From positions 1,426,001 through 1,490,000 of the forward strand of contig NZ_CP134159.1 of assembly GCF_032197885.1 (NCBI RefSeq): a DNA stretch of 64,000 bases, written 5' to 3'. The stretch is from Levilactobacillus namurensis (GTDB lineage Bacteria > Bacillota > Bacilli > Lactobacillales > Lactobacillaceae). The number at the start of each line of letters is the position of its first letter. Positions within the stretch are counted from its first letter, which is position 1. Under the pieces are notes generated by a model. It saw only the letters and a list, made by a program, of their open reading frames with translations, ran no database searches and was not told the origin of the DNA. The position numbers and the translations under genes are program-made. Below are positions 7,749 to 17,554 of this stretch, in pieces.

Positions 7749-9653
7749 CTAGTCTTCCGCATATTCGCTGAGATATTCCCACCGCGCGACCTTGGTATCT
7801 AACTGTTGATCCAAGTCGTCCAGTTGGGCCTGTAAATCAGCTAATTTATCGTAATTATCCCCGTTGGCGTTCATGGCCGCTTGGACGTCAGCCTTCTGGG
7901 ACTCTAGCTGGTCAATTTCACCTTCGATGCCTTCCCACTCTTTTTGCTCAGCGTAGGTCAGCTTGACCTTCTTCTTGGGCTTGTCCGTCGTCTCTGCCGT
8001 TGAATCCGGCGTACTAGCCGCCTTAGGCTTAGAACTCTTGGTCTTCTTATTGGCAGGGTGCAGACTAGCCAGATAGTCACTGAACTGGCCGGAATACCGT
8101 TCGATCTGGCCGTCACCGTCAAAGATCAGCAGCCGATCCGCCACTTTATCCAGGAAGTACCGGTCATGGGAAACCGTGATCACGGTCCCGGCAAACTGCG
8201 CAATGTAGTCTTCTAGCACCGTTAACGTGGCAATATCCAAATCGTTGGTGGGTTCATCCAGCAACAAAACGTTCGGCTGTTCCATCAACAGCTTCAGTAG
8301 GTACAACCGGCGTTTCTCACCCCCGGACAGCTTCCGAATCAACGTGCCGTGCATGAACCGGGGGAACAAGAACTGTTCCAATAATTCGGTCACACTTACG
8401 GAATTCCCCTGTTTATCGGTCACGTTTTGGCCGACCTCAGAGAGGTAGTTGATCATCCGTTTGTCATCCGGAATCGGTTCAAGCTGTTGGGTGTAATACG
8501 CCATTTTCACGGTTTCACCCACATCGATAATGCCGGAGTCGAGGGGCAGCTTCCCCGCAATCACGTTGAGCAGGCTGGATTTCCCCGCCCCGTTCTCGCC
8601 ACTGATTCCGATGCGTTCGCCCCCCTGAATCAGGTCGCTGAAGTCTTTTAGAATCAGGTGGTCACCTAGCTGTAGGTTAGCGTCCTTTAGCTCAATGACC
8701 TTCTTGCCTAGGCGTTGTTGGCCCAGTGAGATCGAGACGTTTTTTTGAACCTGCCGCGTTCCCTGCTTATCCGCCAGTTCGTGGAACCGGTTGATCCGCG
8801 CATTCTGCTTGGTCGACCGAGCCTTAGCACCGGCCTTCATCCAAGCTAATTCCTGTTGATAGAGACGTTGGGACTTCTTGTCCGCCTCAGCCTCTTGGTC
8901 GACACGTTCGGCCTTTTCTTGGACGTAGGCTTGGTAGTTCCCCGGATACTGGTACAACTTTCCGAAATCCAGTTCCCAGATCTGGTTGGCCACTTGGTCC
9001 AAGAAGTACCGGTCATGCGTTACGACCAATAAAGCGCCCTTATAGGCCGCCAGATACTGCTGGAGCCACGCGATTGAGTCAAAGTCCAGGTGGTTGGTCG
9101 GTTCATCGAGGAGCAACAGGTCGGGCGACTGGATCAAGACTTGTGCCAAGCCGACCCGCTTAGCCTGGCCCCCGGACAACGTTTTAATCGGTTGCGCCAA
9201 GTCGGTGATCTTCAGTTGCGTCAGGATTGTCTTTACGTCGCTTTCAGCGGTCCACGCGTCCTCTTCGTTCATCTGCGTCTCGGCGTCTAAATACCGCTTC
9301 TCGGCCTTAGGATCTTCAGGATGTTGTCCGTATGCCGTCAACGCCGCTTCGTAGCGCCGAATCGTGACGAAGACGGACTGGTCGCCGGAGAAAATGGCGT
9401 CCATAACCGTTAAGTTCTCGTCTAACGCTGGCTTTTGGGTCAGGTAACCGATCGTATAATCCTTAGGCGTCGTCAACGTCCCCGTCTGCTCATTGCTGAT
9501 CCCCGCTAAGGTATTCAACAAGGACGTCTTACCACTCCCGTTCACGCCGATCAACCCGATACGGTCGCGCTCATTAATGATAAAGTTTAAGTCTTCGAAG
9601 AGGGTCTTCTCTCCGTAAGTTCGGTGTAAATGTTCCGCACGTAATGTTTGCAT
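7749..9653 (-). CDS. ABC-F family ATPase (Uup-like)
   Basis: This 634-residue soluble protein has two ATP-binding cassettes and no membrane segments. Walker A motifs are GVNGSGKT near residue 37 and GENGAGKS near 357; signatures are LSGGQAKR and LSGGEKRR; Walker B motifs are LLLLDEPTNHLD and VLLLDEPTNDLD. The roughly 90-residue charged C-terminal tail (KKKVKLTYAEQKEWEGIE onward) is a coiled coil as in Uup. ABC-F proteins act on the ribosome (translation factor or antibiotic protection) or in DNA-related roles. The tail favours Uup over EttA. It is transcribed after cca and before thyA. Confidence 0.92.
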   Translation of the reverse strand: MQTLRAEHLHRTYGEKTLFEDLNFIINERDRIGLIGVNGSGKTSLLNTLAGISNEQTGTLTTPKDYTIGYLTQKPALDENLTVMDAIFSGDQSVFVTIRRYEAALTAYGQHPEDPKAEKRYLDAETQMNEEDAWTAESDVKTILTQLKITDLAQPIKTLSGGQAKRVGLAQVLIQSPDLLLLDEPTNHLDFDSIAWLQQYLAAYKGALLVVTHDRYFLDQVANQIWELDFGKLYQYPGNYQAYVQEKAERVDQEAEADKKSQRLYQQELAWMKAGAKARSTKQNARINRFHELADKQGTRQVQKNVSISLGQQRLGKKVIELKDANLQLGDHLILKDFSDLIQGGERIGISGENGAGKSSLLNVIAGKLPLDSGIIDVGETVKMAYYTQQLEPIPDDKRMINYLSEVGQNVTDKQGNSVSVTELLEQFLFPRFMHGTLIRKLSGGEKRRLYLLKLLMEQPNVLLLDEPTNDLDIATLTVLEDYIAQFAGTVITVSHDRYFLDKVADRLLIFDGDGQIERYSGQFSDYLASLHPANKKTKSSKPKAASTPDSTAETTDKPKKKVKLTYAEQKEWEGIEGEIDQLESQKADVQAAMNANGDNYDKLADLQAQLDDLDQQLDTKVARWEYLSEYAED

Positions 9654-9670
9654 AGTCTTCAGTCACTCTC

Positions 9671-10879
9671 TTATTTCAAATTCGCTAAATCTAAGGCGTG
9701 CTGCGTCAGCGCCGCTTGGTCATTCGGCAGTTGCCCCGTCACGACCTGATATTCTAGTTGTTTTAGCAGATCGCCCAACTGGGGACCGGGTTGAATTCCG
9801 GCCTGCATGAGGTCCCGTCCCGTCGCGGCCAATTGTTTCTTGGTCTTTAAGGGCAACGCTTGCCAAGCAGCCAGCAGGTCCGTTCGCCGGTCAGGCGCAC
9901 CCAGAATCACCGCCACGGCATTGGCGACGGGCAGGAGCTCCGAACCACACTGATACAATTGCCAAGCCGAAAGCTCACCGGCTTGGAGTGCGTTAGCCGC
10001 CGCCGTAGCTGTCTGAACCGCGGCAATCGTCTGGTTAGAGGTCTTCCATTGCTTGAGGAACGGGCCAATCGCCGCTGGGACCAGCCCAAACGCACAGGCC
10101 AAAAGGGTCCAAGCCGTGGTCTCGTCAGCGACTCCCTGGGTCAACGACGTCGTTAACCGGGTCAAGGCAGGCTCCTGGTCCGCAAACTCAGGGCAGTACC
10201 GCCAAAGGTTCGTCGCCATGAACGGCTTTAACCCCCGTTGCGGCGTGGCCCCCTCTAAGAGCTTTAAGAGCTCGACTTGGGTCCGTTCCACTGCGATCTT
10301 AGTCAAGAGTTCCGCGTGCGCCGTAATCGCGGCTTCCGTTTCCGGCACAATGGTAAAGTCTAATTGACTGGCGAACCGCACCGCCCGCATCATCCGCAAC
10401 GCATCCTCGTGGAACCGCTCCTGGGGATCTCCCACGGCACGAATCTGCCGTTGTTGTAAGTCTTGCAGACCGTTAAAGAGGTCAATGACCTCCCCATTCT
10501 CCCGCATTGCTAAGGCGTTGATGGTAAAGTCACGGCGCTTAAGGTCTTCCGCCAACGAGCGTACAAAGGTGACCTGATCCGGCCGCCGAAAGTCGGTATA
10601 GGTGGATTCAGAGCGAAAGGTCGTAGTCTCATAACCGGTCCCGTGGTCTAAAATCATCACGGTGCCGTGCTCGATTCCGGTATCAACCGTTCGCTTAAAC
10701 AGGTGCTTGATTTCGTCCGGATAGGCGCTAGTTGCGATATCGACATCATGGATGGGTTTACCCAAGATGGTGTCCCGCACACTACCACCGACGAAATAGG
10801 CCTCGTAACCGGCCCGTTCGATGGTCTGCAGGACCGGTCGCGCCAATTCAAACTCTTGTGGTAAATGTTCTAGCTTCAA
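9671..10879 (-). CDS. cca: CCA-adding tRNA nucleotidyltransferase
   Basis: It adds or repairs the 3' CCA end of tRNAs. The 402-residue class II nucleotidyltransferase has GGSVRDTILG near residue 31, the metal-binding DVDIATSA near 45, RRDFTINALA near 113 and the nucleotide-selecting segment EDALRMMRAVRFA near 158. The length matches Gram-positive CCA enzymes. It is the first gene of the cca, ABC-F, thyA, folA run, with 17 bases to the ABC-F gene, and is divergent from the YitT gene. Confidence 0.96.
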   Translation of the reverse strand: MKLEHLPQEFELARPVLQTIERAGYEAYFVGGSVRDTILGKPIHDVDIATSAYPDEIKHLFKRTVDTGIEHGTVMILDHGTGYETTTFRSESTYTDFRRPDQVTFVRSLAEDLKRRDFTINALAMRENGEVIDLFNGLQDLQQRQIRAVGDPQERFHEDALRMMRAVRFASQLDFTIVPETEAAITAHAELLTKIAVERTQVELLKLLEGATPQRGLKPFMATNLWRYCPEFADQEPALTRLTTSLTQGVADETTAWTLLACAFGLVPAAIGPFLKQWKTSNQTIAAVQTATAAANALQAGELSAWQLYQCGSELLPVANAVAVILGAPDRRTDLLAAWQALPLKTKKQLAATGRDLMQAGIQPGPQLGDLLKQLEYQVVTGQLPNDQAALTQHALDLANLK

Positions 10880-11117
10880 AATCTTCGTTCCCTTCTACCC
10901 AAACTTTTAAAAACATTCCTTGTCCAGTTTACCAGATTCACCGGTAGAATTGAATTTAAAGCGCCAGTTTCCCCGCGACTAAGGCTCCTGCAACCCCTCA
11001 AGTTATGCTATGATGAGAATGGAATGTATTTCGGGATTCTTTATTTTTTGGTTGACCGGTCTGACTGCTTTAATGGTTGTGCCCATCAACAATCTCATTC
11101 AAATAGGAGGAGATGGC

Positions 11118-12011
11118 ATGAGTCCAGTACAAGATGAATCTGTAAAACTCATCGACTTCATCATGATTGGCATCGGTTGCGCCACCATGGCGTTTAGTTT
11201 GGTGGTCTTTAACATCGCTAATCACCTGGCAGATGGCGGCATTTCCGGGATTACTTTGATCTTTCGGGCCCTATTTCACATTGACCCCGCCCTCAGTACG
11301 ATCCTGATCAACGCCCCACTATTACTGATTGGTTGGCGCTACTTAGGCAAGCAATCTTTGATTTATACGATTTACGGGACCATCATGCTGTCCCTGTTCT
11401 TATGGATCTGGCAACGGGTGCCCATTCAAATCGACCTACATGGTGACCTCTTGCTCGCTTCTCTGGCAGCCGGGGTAACTGGGGGCAGTGGCTCAGGTTT
11501 GTTGTACCGCTACGGCGGCACCACCGGGGGAACGGATATCGTCGCCCGGATCATGGAACGGTTCCGGGGCGTCCCCATGGGGCAAACGCTACTCTGGTTG
11601 GACGTCGTGATTCTATTGATTTCACTGGTCTACATCGACGTTCGCCATATGGCTTATACCTTGATCTATTCTTACATCTTTGCCCGAATCGTTAACTTTA
11701 TGCAGGCTGGGGCTTACGCCGCTAGAGGTCTAATTATCGTGTCGAATCAGTATCAAGCCATTACCAACGACATCATGGACCAATTGGAGCGGGGCGTCAG
11801 CTTGATTTCTGGCGAAGGTGGCTACTCGCACCACCCCCGGAAGATGATTTACGTGGTGGTTTCCCCTCACGAACTGCACCAAGTTCGTCAAATCATTAAT
11901 CGGCACGACCCCCACGCGTTCGTTTCCGTGATTAGCGTGACCGAAGCCGCGGGTGAAGGCTTCTCCTTCGAGATTCCGCAACGGGGCTTACGACGGTTTA
12001 TTCACCGTTGA
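11118..12011 (+). CDS. YitT family membrane protein (DUF161/DUF2179)
   Basis: The start at 11118 follows ATAGGAGGAGATGGC; a longer in-frame start at 11010 lacks a ribosome site and overlaps the promoter region. The 297-residue protein has an N-terminal module of five to six membrane helices, with the YitT signature GGSGSGLLYRYGGTTGGTDI near residue 117, and a C-terminal soluble DUF2179 domain ending in FVSVISVTEAAGEGF. Members are widespread in Firmicutes; the function is unknown and a transport role is often proposed. It stands alone, with a terminator 15 bases after the stop. The -10 element TGCTATGAT at 11005-11013 may be its promoter. Confidence 0.92.
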   Translation: MSPVQDESVKLIDFIMIGIGCATMAFSLVVFNIANHLADGGISGITLIFRALFHIDPALSTILINAPLLLIGWRYLGKQSLIYTIYGTIMLSLFLWIWQRVPIQIDLHGDLLLASLAAGVTGGSGSGLLYRYGGTTGGTDIVARIMERFRGVPMGQTLLWLDVVILLISLVYIDVRHMAYTLIYSYIFARIVNFMQAGAYAARGLIIVSNQYQAITNDIMDQLERGVSLISGEGGYSHHPRKMIYVVVSPHELHQVRQIINRHDPHAFVSVISVTEAAGEGFSFEIPQRGLRRFIHR

Positions 12012-12026
12012 ATTTGCTAGTGACTG

Positions 12027-12056
12027 GCAGCCGCGGGTTTTGCGGCTGCTTTTTTT
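12027..12056 (+). terminator. Terminator after the YitT gene
   Basis: GCAGCCGC/GCGGCTGC stem with a 7-nt loop followed by seven T residues. Confidence 0.9.
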
Positions 12057-12099
12057 AGATTATTTATAAGTTAAAGTAATTTTTCTATGTTCCAAACCT

Positions 12100-12124
12100 A
12101 AAAAAACGACCCGCATTGGGCCGC
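12100..12124 (-). terminator. Terminator after the TPR gene
   Basis: On the minus strand CGGCCC/GGGTCG (one G-T pair) is followed by seven T residues, 10 bases after the TPR gene stop codon. The stem is short, so efficiency is uncertain. Confidence 0.6.
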
Positions 12125-12133
12125 ATTTTAACC

Positions 12134-13393
12134 TTAATCCTGATAGCTATCCAGCATCAACGCCATTTCTTGGTCATCGGGAACCACCTTCAAGTAAGCC
12201 TTTAACAGGTCGACCACTTGCTTTTGAGCGCCCTCTTCTCGGTAGAAGTAGATAGCGGGCTTCAAGAAGTCAGCCTGATCCATGAAGTATGGCGCCGCTG
12301 CGTCGTAATATTGGCGCGCCTTGGCGAAGTCTTCCTGATGTTCCGCCGTCACCGCGAGATTCCAGTAAAGCTGGGGATCCGTATTGTCCTCTTGCAGGTA
12401 CGGGACGACTAAGGCCGTATTCTCGTCCCACCGTTCCTGCTTCACGTAGAGGTTACTCAACTGGATGACCGCACTTAGATCATCGTGGTCAAGGTCGTGC
12501 CCCTTCTTCAGGTACTTCTCGGTTAACGCCTCATCGTCTAATCGAGTGGCCACGTGGGCCGCTTGCAGCCACAGCTTCTCGTTATACTGATCAACACCCA
12601 AGCCTTCCTGTAACGCCGTTAGAGCCTCCGCTAGCCGGTTCTCCTGTTCCAGTGCCTGCCCTAGATACGGGTAGAGGGACGTGTAGTGAGCATCGGTATC
12701 CTTCAGCTCGTTAAACAACCGAATGGCGGCCGGCCGGTCCTTTAGTTGCAGGTAGGTGAAGGCCGTTTCGAATTTAACGTCTGGGGTCATGTCCCCGGAA
12801 TGGATCTGCTTCAAGTAACCGATGGCCTGCTCAAAGCGCCCAGCGTTGGCGTAAGCCACCCCTAGCCGTTCTACCAAGTTGACCTTGGACAGCTCCGTAG
12901 TCCCAGCCGTAATTAGGTCTAAATACAGCGGGATTGCCTTTCGGAATTCCCGCATCGTGAAATACAGTTCCGCTAACGCAAACGTGATCACCGGTTCATC
13001 CGGTGCCACCTTTTTGGCCGTTAACAGTTTCTGCTCGCTCACTTCGAACAATTCCTGGGTCTGGTAGAGGTCCGCCGCGACCATCAAGGCTTCGACGTAA
13101 GCGGGCGAATCCAGCTTGACCTGGTTCAGGTAGTCTAAGGCCTGGTCGTCCTTGTCTTCATCGATGGCAATGTCGGCTAGGTTCGTCCGCAGCTCATCTT
13201 CTTCCGGATACTTCGCCAACAACTTCTCATAGATTCGTCGGGACTGATTCAAGAACCCCAACGAATACAGCTCTTCCGCCAAGCTGAAGAGCGTATCGTC
13301 ATCGTCGTGCCGTAAAGCCAACGCGTACTGTTTCTTGAAGTCCGCTAATTGGCCCTTCTCCAGCTGATCTAATGCCGTTTGTGCGTAACTCAT
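12134..13393 (-). CDS. Tetratricopeptide repeat protein
   Basis: This 419-residue soluble acidic protein is built almost entirely of TPR units about 34 residues apart: LYSLGFLNQSRRIYEKLLAK, LADIAIDEDKDDQALDYLNQ, LAELYFTMREFRKAIPLYLD, LGVAYANAGRFEQAIGYLKQ and others. It has no signal peptide. TPR arrays mediate protein-protein contacts. In lactobacilli a gene like this regularly sits beside hup and der, and its partner is not known. AGGAGG precedes the ATG. It is separated from hup by a terminator, so it probably has its own promoter in the 13394-13446 gap. Confidence 0.9.
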   Translation of the reverse strand: MSYAQTALDQLEKGQLADFKKQYALALRHDDDDTLFSLAEELYSLGFLNQSRRIYEKLLAKYPEEDELRTNLADIAIDEDKDDQALDYLNQVKLDSPAYVEALMVAADLYQTQELFEVSEQKLLTAKKVAPDEPVITFALAELYFTMREFRKAIPLYLDLITAGTTELSKVNLVERLGVAYANAGRFEQAIGYLKQIHSGDMTPDVKFETAFTYLQLKDRPAAIRLFNELKDTDAHYTSLYPYLGQALEQENRLAEALTALQEGLGVDQYNEKLWLQAAHVATRLDDEALTEKYLKKGHDLDHDDLSAVIQLSNLYVKQERWDENTALVVPYLQEDNTDPQLYWNLAVTAEHQEDFAKARQYYDAAAPYFMDQADFLKPAIYFYREEGAQKQVVDLLKAYLKVVPDDQEMALMLDSYQD

Positions 13394-13446
13394 TGACTAA
13401 CCCGCCTCCTAAGTTCATTAACCATTCAGATAGATTTTAAGGTAAT

Positions 13447-13476
13447 AAAAAACCAGTCCGGTGACAACCGTCCTGG
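13447..13476 (-). terminator. Terminator after hup
   Basis: On the minus strand CCAGGACGG/CCGGACTGG, with a 2-base internal mismatch, is followed by six T residues, about 30 bases after the hup stop. Confidence 0.75.
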
Positions 13477-13505
13477 CCCTTTACCTATTAAATAGTTGTG
13501 ATCAA

Positions 13506-13781
13506 TTATTTAACAGCATCCTTTAAGGCTTTACCTGGCTTAAATGCAGGTACTTTGCTTGCAGGAATTTGGATTTCTTGTCCAGTTTGTGGGTTACGGC
13601 CCTTACGAGCTGCGCGTTCACGAACTTCAAAGTTACCAAAGCCGATCAATTGAACCTTTTCGCCTTTAGCCAACGTTGCTTGGACAGAATCGAAGACTGC
13701 ATCAACTGCAGCCGTTGCGTCCTTTTTAGTTAAGCCAGTTGCAGTTGCAACATCGCTAACCAATTGTGCTTTGTTTGCCAT
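13506..13781 (-). CDS. hup: DNA-binding protein HU
   Basis: This 91-residue nucleoid protein has the intact HU/IHF fold: N-terminal [19 protein letters not shown], the [21 protein letters not shown] beta-arm with the conserved proline near residue 63, and [13 protein letters not shown] at the end. HU homodimers bend and compact DNA. Codon use is strongly biased (GCA, AAA, CCA), unlike the GC-rich third positions of neighbours, as expected of a very highly expressed gene. AGGAGGTGAATTCAAA precedes the ATG. It is transcribed alone from a consensus-like promoter through a structured leader. Confidence 0.98.
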   Translation of the reverse strand: MANKAQLVSDVATATGLTKKDATAAVDAVFDSVQATLAKGEKVQLIGFGNFEVRERAARKGRNPQTGQEIQIPASKVPAFKPGKALKDAVK

Positions 13782-13839
13782 TTTGAATTCACCTCCTGAA
13801 CAGAAGATTAGATGATGACCATCTAGTGATCATTTTTGA

Positions 13840-13890
13840 GTGGTCCAAAAATGATGAAACAACTGCGGCGAAACCGCATCATTTCTTTAT
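13840..13890 (-). promoter_or_regulatory. Structured 5' leader hairpin of hup mRNA
   Basis: The 110-base hup leader starts with a nested stem: AAATGATG pairs with CATCATTT around a GC-rich hairpin TGCGG-TTTCG-CCGCA. A second CATTTTTG/CAAAAATG complement lies just after it. A stable 5' hairpin of this kind usually protects an abundant mRNA from decay. The structure is seen; the role is inferred. Confidence 0.45.
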
Positions 13891-13892
13891 CA

Positions 13893-13921
13893 AAGATAGC
13901 ACAGGAAGCCTTATATGACAA
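13893..13921 (-). promoter_or_regulatory. hup promoter
   Basis: On the minus strand TTGTCA, a 17-base spacer ending in TGC, and TATCTT form an extended -10 promoter about 110 bases upstream of the hup start codon. Confidence 0.75.
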
Positions 13922-14020
13922 GGGATAACGCGATTTTTTAGTGATTTTCGGTGAATATCTTGGGATTTCCTTAAGATTCTCCCAGAATCGGGAAAAACAC
14001 TGATTTCACGGGCTTAGGAA

Positions 14021-15328
14021 CTACTTCCGCGCGCGTTCGATCAGATGCAGGGGCGTCCCCTCAAAATCGAAGTGTTCGCGAATCTGATTCTCCAAGAAAC
14101 GCTCATACGAGAAGTGCATCATCTTCGGATCATTCACAAAGACCACGAAAGTTGGCGGCGCCACAGCCACTTGCGTCGCGTAGTAGACCCGCAGCCGCTT
14201 CCCGTTATCGGAAGGCGTCGGATTCAGCGCAATCGCGTCCATGATCACGTCGTTCAACGTTGCAGATTGGACCCGTTGGTTGTGGTTCTTCGATACGCGC
14301 TTGATCAAAGCCGGTAATTGGTCCAGTCGTTGACCCGTCTTGGCCGAAACGAACAGGATCGGCGCGTAACTCAGATACTGGAACTCCGCCCGAATCAGGT
14401 TCTGGAAGTCGGTCAGCGTATGGTTATCCTTCTTCAGGGTATCCCACTTGTTGACCAAAATAATGACGCCCCGCCCAGCTTCATGCGCATAACCAGCGAC
14501 CCGCTTATCTTGTTCCCGGATGCCCTCTTCAGCGTTCATGACCATCAAGACCACGTCAGAGTCATCGATAGCCCGCATGGCCCGCATCACACTATAACGT
14601 TCCGTGTTTTCGTAGACCTTGCCACGCTTCCGAATCCCCGCCGTGTCGACCATAGTGAAGTGGGTCCCGTCCGCCGTAAACTTGGTATCCACAGCATCTC
14701 GGGTCGTCCCCGCAATATTGGAGACGATGACCCGGTCTTCCCCCAACATGGCATTGACCAATGAGGACTTCCCAACGTTGGGACGCCCAATCAGGCTGAA
14801 GCGAATCGAATCATCCTGAGGCGTTCCCGCTTCATCCGGAAATTCCTTAATGACGGCGTCTAATAAGTCCCCTAGGCCCAATCCATGGACCCCGGAAACG
14901 GGATACGGATCACCGAAGCCTAAGGCGTAGAAATCGTAGACCGTTTCCCGCACCTCAGGATTATCCGCTTTGTTTACGGCTAACACGACCGGCTTCTTAG
15001 AACGGTACAAGATCTTAGCGACCTTTTCGTCCGCGTCCGTGATGCCTTCAGGCGCGCTCACGATAAAGACGATCACGTCGGCTTCATCAATGGCGATCTC
15101 CGCTTGTTGGGTAATCTGACTGAGGAACGGTTCGTCCCCCATATCGATTCCCCCAGTATCAATCATTCGGAATTCCGTCCCCAACCACTCCGCGGGCGCG
15201 TAAATCCGATCACGCGTAACCCCCGGTGTGTCTTCAACGATGGAAATGCGTTCACCGGCAATGCGGTTGAACAAGGTCGATTTTCCGACGTTGGGACGCC
15301 CAACAATGGCGACTACAGGATATGCCAT
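14021..15328 (-). CDS. der: Ribosome-assembly GTPase Der (EngA)
   Basis: This 435-residue protein has two tandem GTPase domains and a C-terminal KH-like domain, needed for 50S subunit maturation. G1 motifs are GRPNVGKST near residue 9 and GRPNVGKSS near 180; G3 motifs are DTGGI and DTAGI; G4 motifs are NKAD and NKWD. The start at 15328 is chosen because AAAGGAGGAATTTGTG precedes MAYPVVAIV; a longer in-frame start is unlikely. It follows rpsA after a terminator. Confidence 0.97.
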   Translation of the reverse strand: MAYPVVAIVGRPNVGKSTLFNRIAGERISIVEDTPGVTRDRIYAPAEWLGTEFRMIDTGGIDMGDEPFLSQITQQAEIAIDEADVIVFIVSAPEGITDADEKVAKILYRSKKPVVLAVNKADNPEVRETVYDFYALGFGDPYPVSGVHGLGLGDLLDAVIKEFPDEAGTPQDDSIRFSLIGRPNVGKSSLVNAMLGEDRVIVSNIAGTTRDAVDTKFTADGTHFTMVDTAGIRKRGKVYENTERYSVMRAMRAIDDSDVVLMVMNAEEGIREQDKRVAGYAHEAGRGVIILVNKWDTLKKDNHTLTDFQNLIRAEFQYLSYAPILFVSAKTGQRLDQLPALIKRVSKNHNQRVQSATLNDVIMDAIALNPTPSDNGKRLRVYYATQVAVAPPTFVVFVNDPKMMHFSYERFLENQIREHFDFEGTPLHLIERARK

Positions 15329-15380
15329 CACAAATTCCTCCTTTAGTTGTGACATTTATTCGATCGATTAAAATGATAAG

Positions 15381-15426
15381 AAAAAGAGGTCTAGAACGCA
15401 ACCCAACAAAGTTCCGCTCTAGACCC
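15381..15426 (-). terminator. Terminator after rpsA
   Basis: On the minus strand GGTCTAGA/TCTAGACC with an extended base and a 22-nt loop is followed by a T-rich tract, 17 bases after the rpsA stop. Confidence 0.75.
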
Positions 15427-15442
15427 CTTTAATCCGACTTAA

Positions 15443-16756
15443 TTAGTCGTTGTTGTTTTCCTGGTTTTCGATATCCTTCTTCAGGCTGTCCCCAATCAGG
15501 TCACCTAAAGAGAAGCCGGTGCTTTCTTCTGGGGCGTTAGCCGTAGAAGTTTCAGCAGCGTTCCGGCTGTTCCGCCGAGAACGGTTGGCACCACCATTGT
15601 TCCGACGAGGACGGCTTTCAGCACGGTTGCTGTTACCATTTTCTTCGTCAGAGGATTGTGGCTTTTCTTCCAGAGCCTTGATGGACAATGCCAAACGGTG
15701 ATCGTCTGGACGAACATCTAAGACCTTAACCTTGATTTCTTGACCAACCTTCAAGACGTCAGCTGGCGTCGCGATGTGTTGGTGAGAAATTTGGGAAATG
15801 TGAACTAAGCCTTCAACACCAGGGAAGACTTCCACGAAAGCCCCAAAGCTGGTCAACCGCTTAACGGTCCCATCTAAGACGCTACCTTGTGGTGCCTTTT
15901 CTTCGATACCATCCCATGGTTCAGGCAAAGTTTGCTTGATGGACAGGGAAATCCGGTTACGTTCTGGATCAACGGATAAGACCTTAACCTTAACGTCTTG
16001 GCCCACCTTCAGTACGTCACTAGGCTTTTCAACCCGTTCGTAAGCAATTTCAGAAACGTGAACTAAACCATCCACGCCACCAAGATCAACGAAGGCACCG
16101 AAGTTCGTCAAACGTGCAACCTTACCTTCAACCGTGTCACCGGCTTGCAGCTTGGACATGATTTCTTCACGTTGAGCAGCGCGTTCTTTTTCAACGATTG
16201 CCCGGTGAGATAAGATCAAACGGTTTTCGCTTGGTTCAATTTCAACGATCTTGAATTCCAAGGTTTGACCCTTGAATTGCGAAAGGTCTTCAACGAAGTG
16301 GTCTGAAACCATAGATGCCGGAACAAAGCCCCGGACACCAGCATCAACCACTAAACCACCCTTAACCACTTGGGTAACAGGGGCCGTTAACGTGTGACCA
16401 GCTTCGAATTCTTTTTGAATGTCGTCCCAAACCTTACGGGCTTCCAAACGACGTTGTGAGAGCAAGTAACTCCCACCTTCTTTATCGTTACCGATACGTG
16501 AGATTACGACGAGGTCCAAGACGTCCCCGACTTTAATTACTGATTTAATATCATCGACTGGCTTCGTGGAAAGTTCCTTCTTGGGAACAACCCCTTCAAT
16601 ACCAATTTCACCGATACCAACAATTGCTTGTTGATCGTCATCGATGGCTAAGATTTCACCCTTAACGACATCGCCGACCTTAACGTTGTCCACGTTGTTC
16701 AACGCGTTCAGCAAATCGTTGTTATCATTGTTTTGACTCGTGCCATTTTCACTCAT
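15443..16756 (-). CDS. rpsA: 30S ribosomal protein S1
   Basis: This 437-residue RNA-binding protein has four S1 domains: about residues 18-88 (VGDVVKGEILAIDDDQ), 105-170 (AGHTLTAPVTQVVKGG), 188-260 (AGDTVEGKVARLTNFGAFVDLG) and 275-345 (QGSVLDGTVKRLTSFGAFVEV). A low-complexity Arg/Asn/Ser-rich tail follows. Gram-positive S1 homologues are shorter than the six-domain E. coli S1 and help mRNA binding by the 30S subunit. The start at 16756 has AAGGAGGA upstream; the longer frame runs into cmk. Codon use is biased towards highly expressed genes. It follows cmk, a classical pair. Confidence 0.96.
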   Translation of the reverse strand: MSENGTSQNNDNNDLLNALNNVDNVKVGDVVKGEILAIDDDQQAIVGIGEIGIEGVVPKKELSTKPVDDIKSVIKVGDVLDLVVISRIGNDKEGGSYLLSQRRLEARKVWDDIQKEFEAGHTLTAPVTQVVKGGLVVDAGVRGFVPASMVSDHFVEDLSQFKGQTLEFKIVEIEPSENRLILSHRAIVEKERAAQREEIMSKLQAGDTVEGKVARLTNFGAFVDLGGVDGLVHVSEIAYERVEKPSDVLKVGQDVKVKVLSVDPERNRISLSIKQTLPEPWDGIEEKAPQGSVLDGTVKRLTSFGAFVEVFPGVEGLVHISQISHQHIATPADVLKVGQEIKVKVLDVRPDDHRLALSIKALEEKPQSSDEENGNSNRAESRPRRNNGGANRSRRNSRNAAETSTANAPEESTGFSLGDLIGDSLKKDIENQENNND

Positions 16757-16829
16757 GCGAATATTTCCTCCTTGCGACAACTCTAAACACCATTTTATCT
16801 GATTATAGCGATAAAAGCTAGTAAAATGC

Positions 16830-17516
16830 CTATTTCTGTTGCAATTCTTTTTCATGAATGATTTCAGCAATCCGATCAGCCACTTGCTCAATCGATAACG
16901 AAGTGGTATCTAAGCGGATTGCATCGGCCGCTTGGGTCAATGGTGACACTTTCCGGGTGGAATCCTTCCGATCCCGCTCTTCAATCTCATGCTTTAACGT
17001 TGCTAACGGCGTTGTGATGCCCTTTGCCGCATTATCCTTCAACCGCCGTTGGGCCCGTTCATCCACACTGGCGACCAAGAAGATTTTCACTTCCGCTTGG
17101 GGAAGCACCGTGGAGCCAATATCGCGGCCATCCATCACAATCCCACCCGCATCAGCAATTTGTCGCTGACGCGCCGTTAATTCTTGCCGGATAGCCGGTA
17201 ACGCAGAAACCTGGGAGACCGAGTTGGTCACATCGGGTTGCCGAATCGCTAACGTGACCTCAGTGTCATCCACAAACACCTTTTGAACGGGAGTCCCCGG
17301 CTCAAACCGAATCGTCATGTGATCCAGTAGGTCCTTGACCGTTGCTTCGTCACCTAAATCTGCGCCCGCTTGCAACGCCTTCCAAGTAATTGCCCGGTAC
17401 ATTGCCCCGGTGTCGCAATAAATGTAGTTGAAGCGTTGCGCAACAATCTTAGCGACCGTACTTTTCCCAGCTGAAGCGGGGCCGTCAATGGCGACCTGTA
17501 ATCCTGGCTTATCCAT
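16830..17516 (-). CDS. cmk: Cytidylate kinase
   Basis: It phosphorylates CMP and dCMP with ATP for nucleic acid precursor supply. The 228-residue protein opens with the P-loop IDGPASAGKSTVAK near residue 10 and contains YCDTGAMYRAITW near 34 and the CMP-binding MDGRDIGSTVLP near 128. AAGGAG precedes the ATG. It sits between the LysM gene and rpsA, with short gaps. Confidence 0.97.
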   Translation of the reverse strand: MDKPGLQVAIDGPASAGKSTVAKIVAQRFNYIYCDTGAMYRAITWKALQAGADLGDEATVKDLLDHMTIRFEPGTPVQKVFVDDTEVTLAIRQPDVTNSVSQVSALPAIRQELTARQRQIADAGGIVMDGRDIGSTVLPQAEVKIFLVASVDERAQRRLKDNAAKGITTPLATLKHEIEERDRKDSTRKVSPLTQAADAIRLDTTSLSIEQVADRIAEIIHEKELQQK

Positions 17517-17554
17517 CTTATATCAAACTCCTTATTTCGATTTATCTAAAAACT

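Noticed and set aside
9860..10367. Overlapping plus-strand frames within cca
   Set aside because: They are antisense shadows in GC-rich coding DNA, with no ribosome site and Arg/Pro-rich composition.
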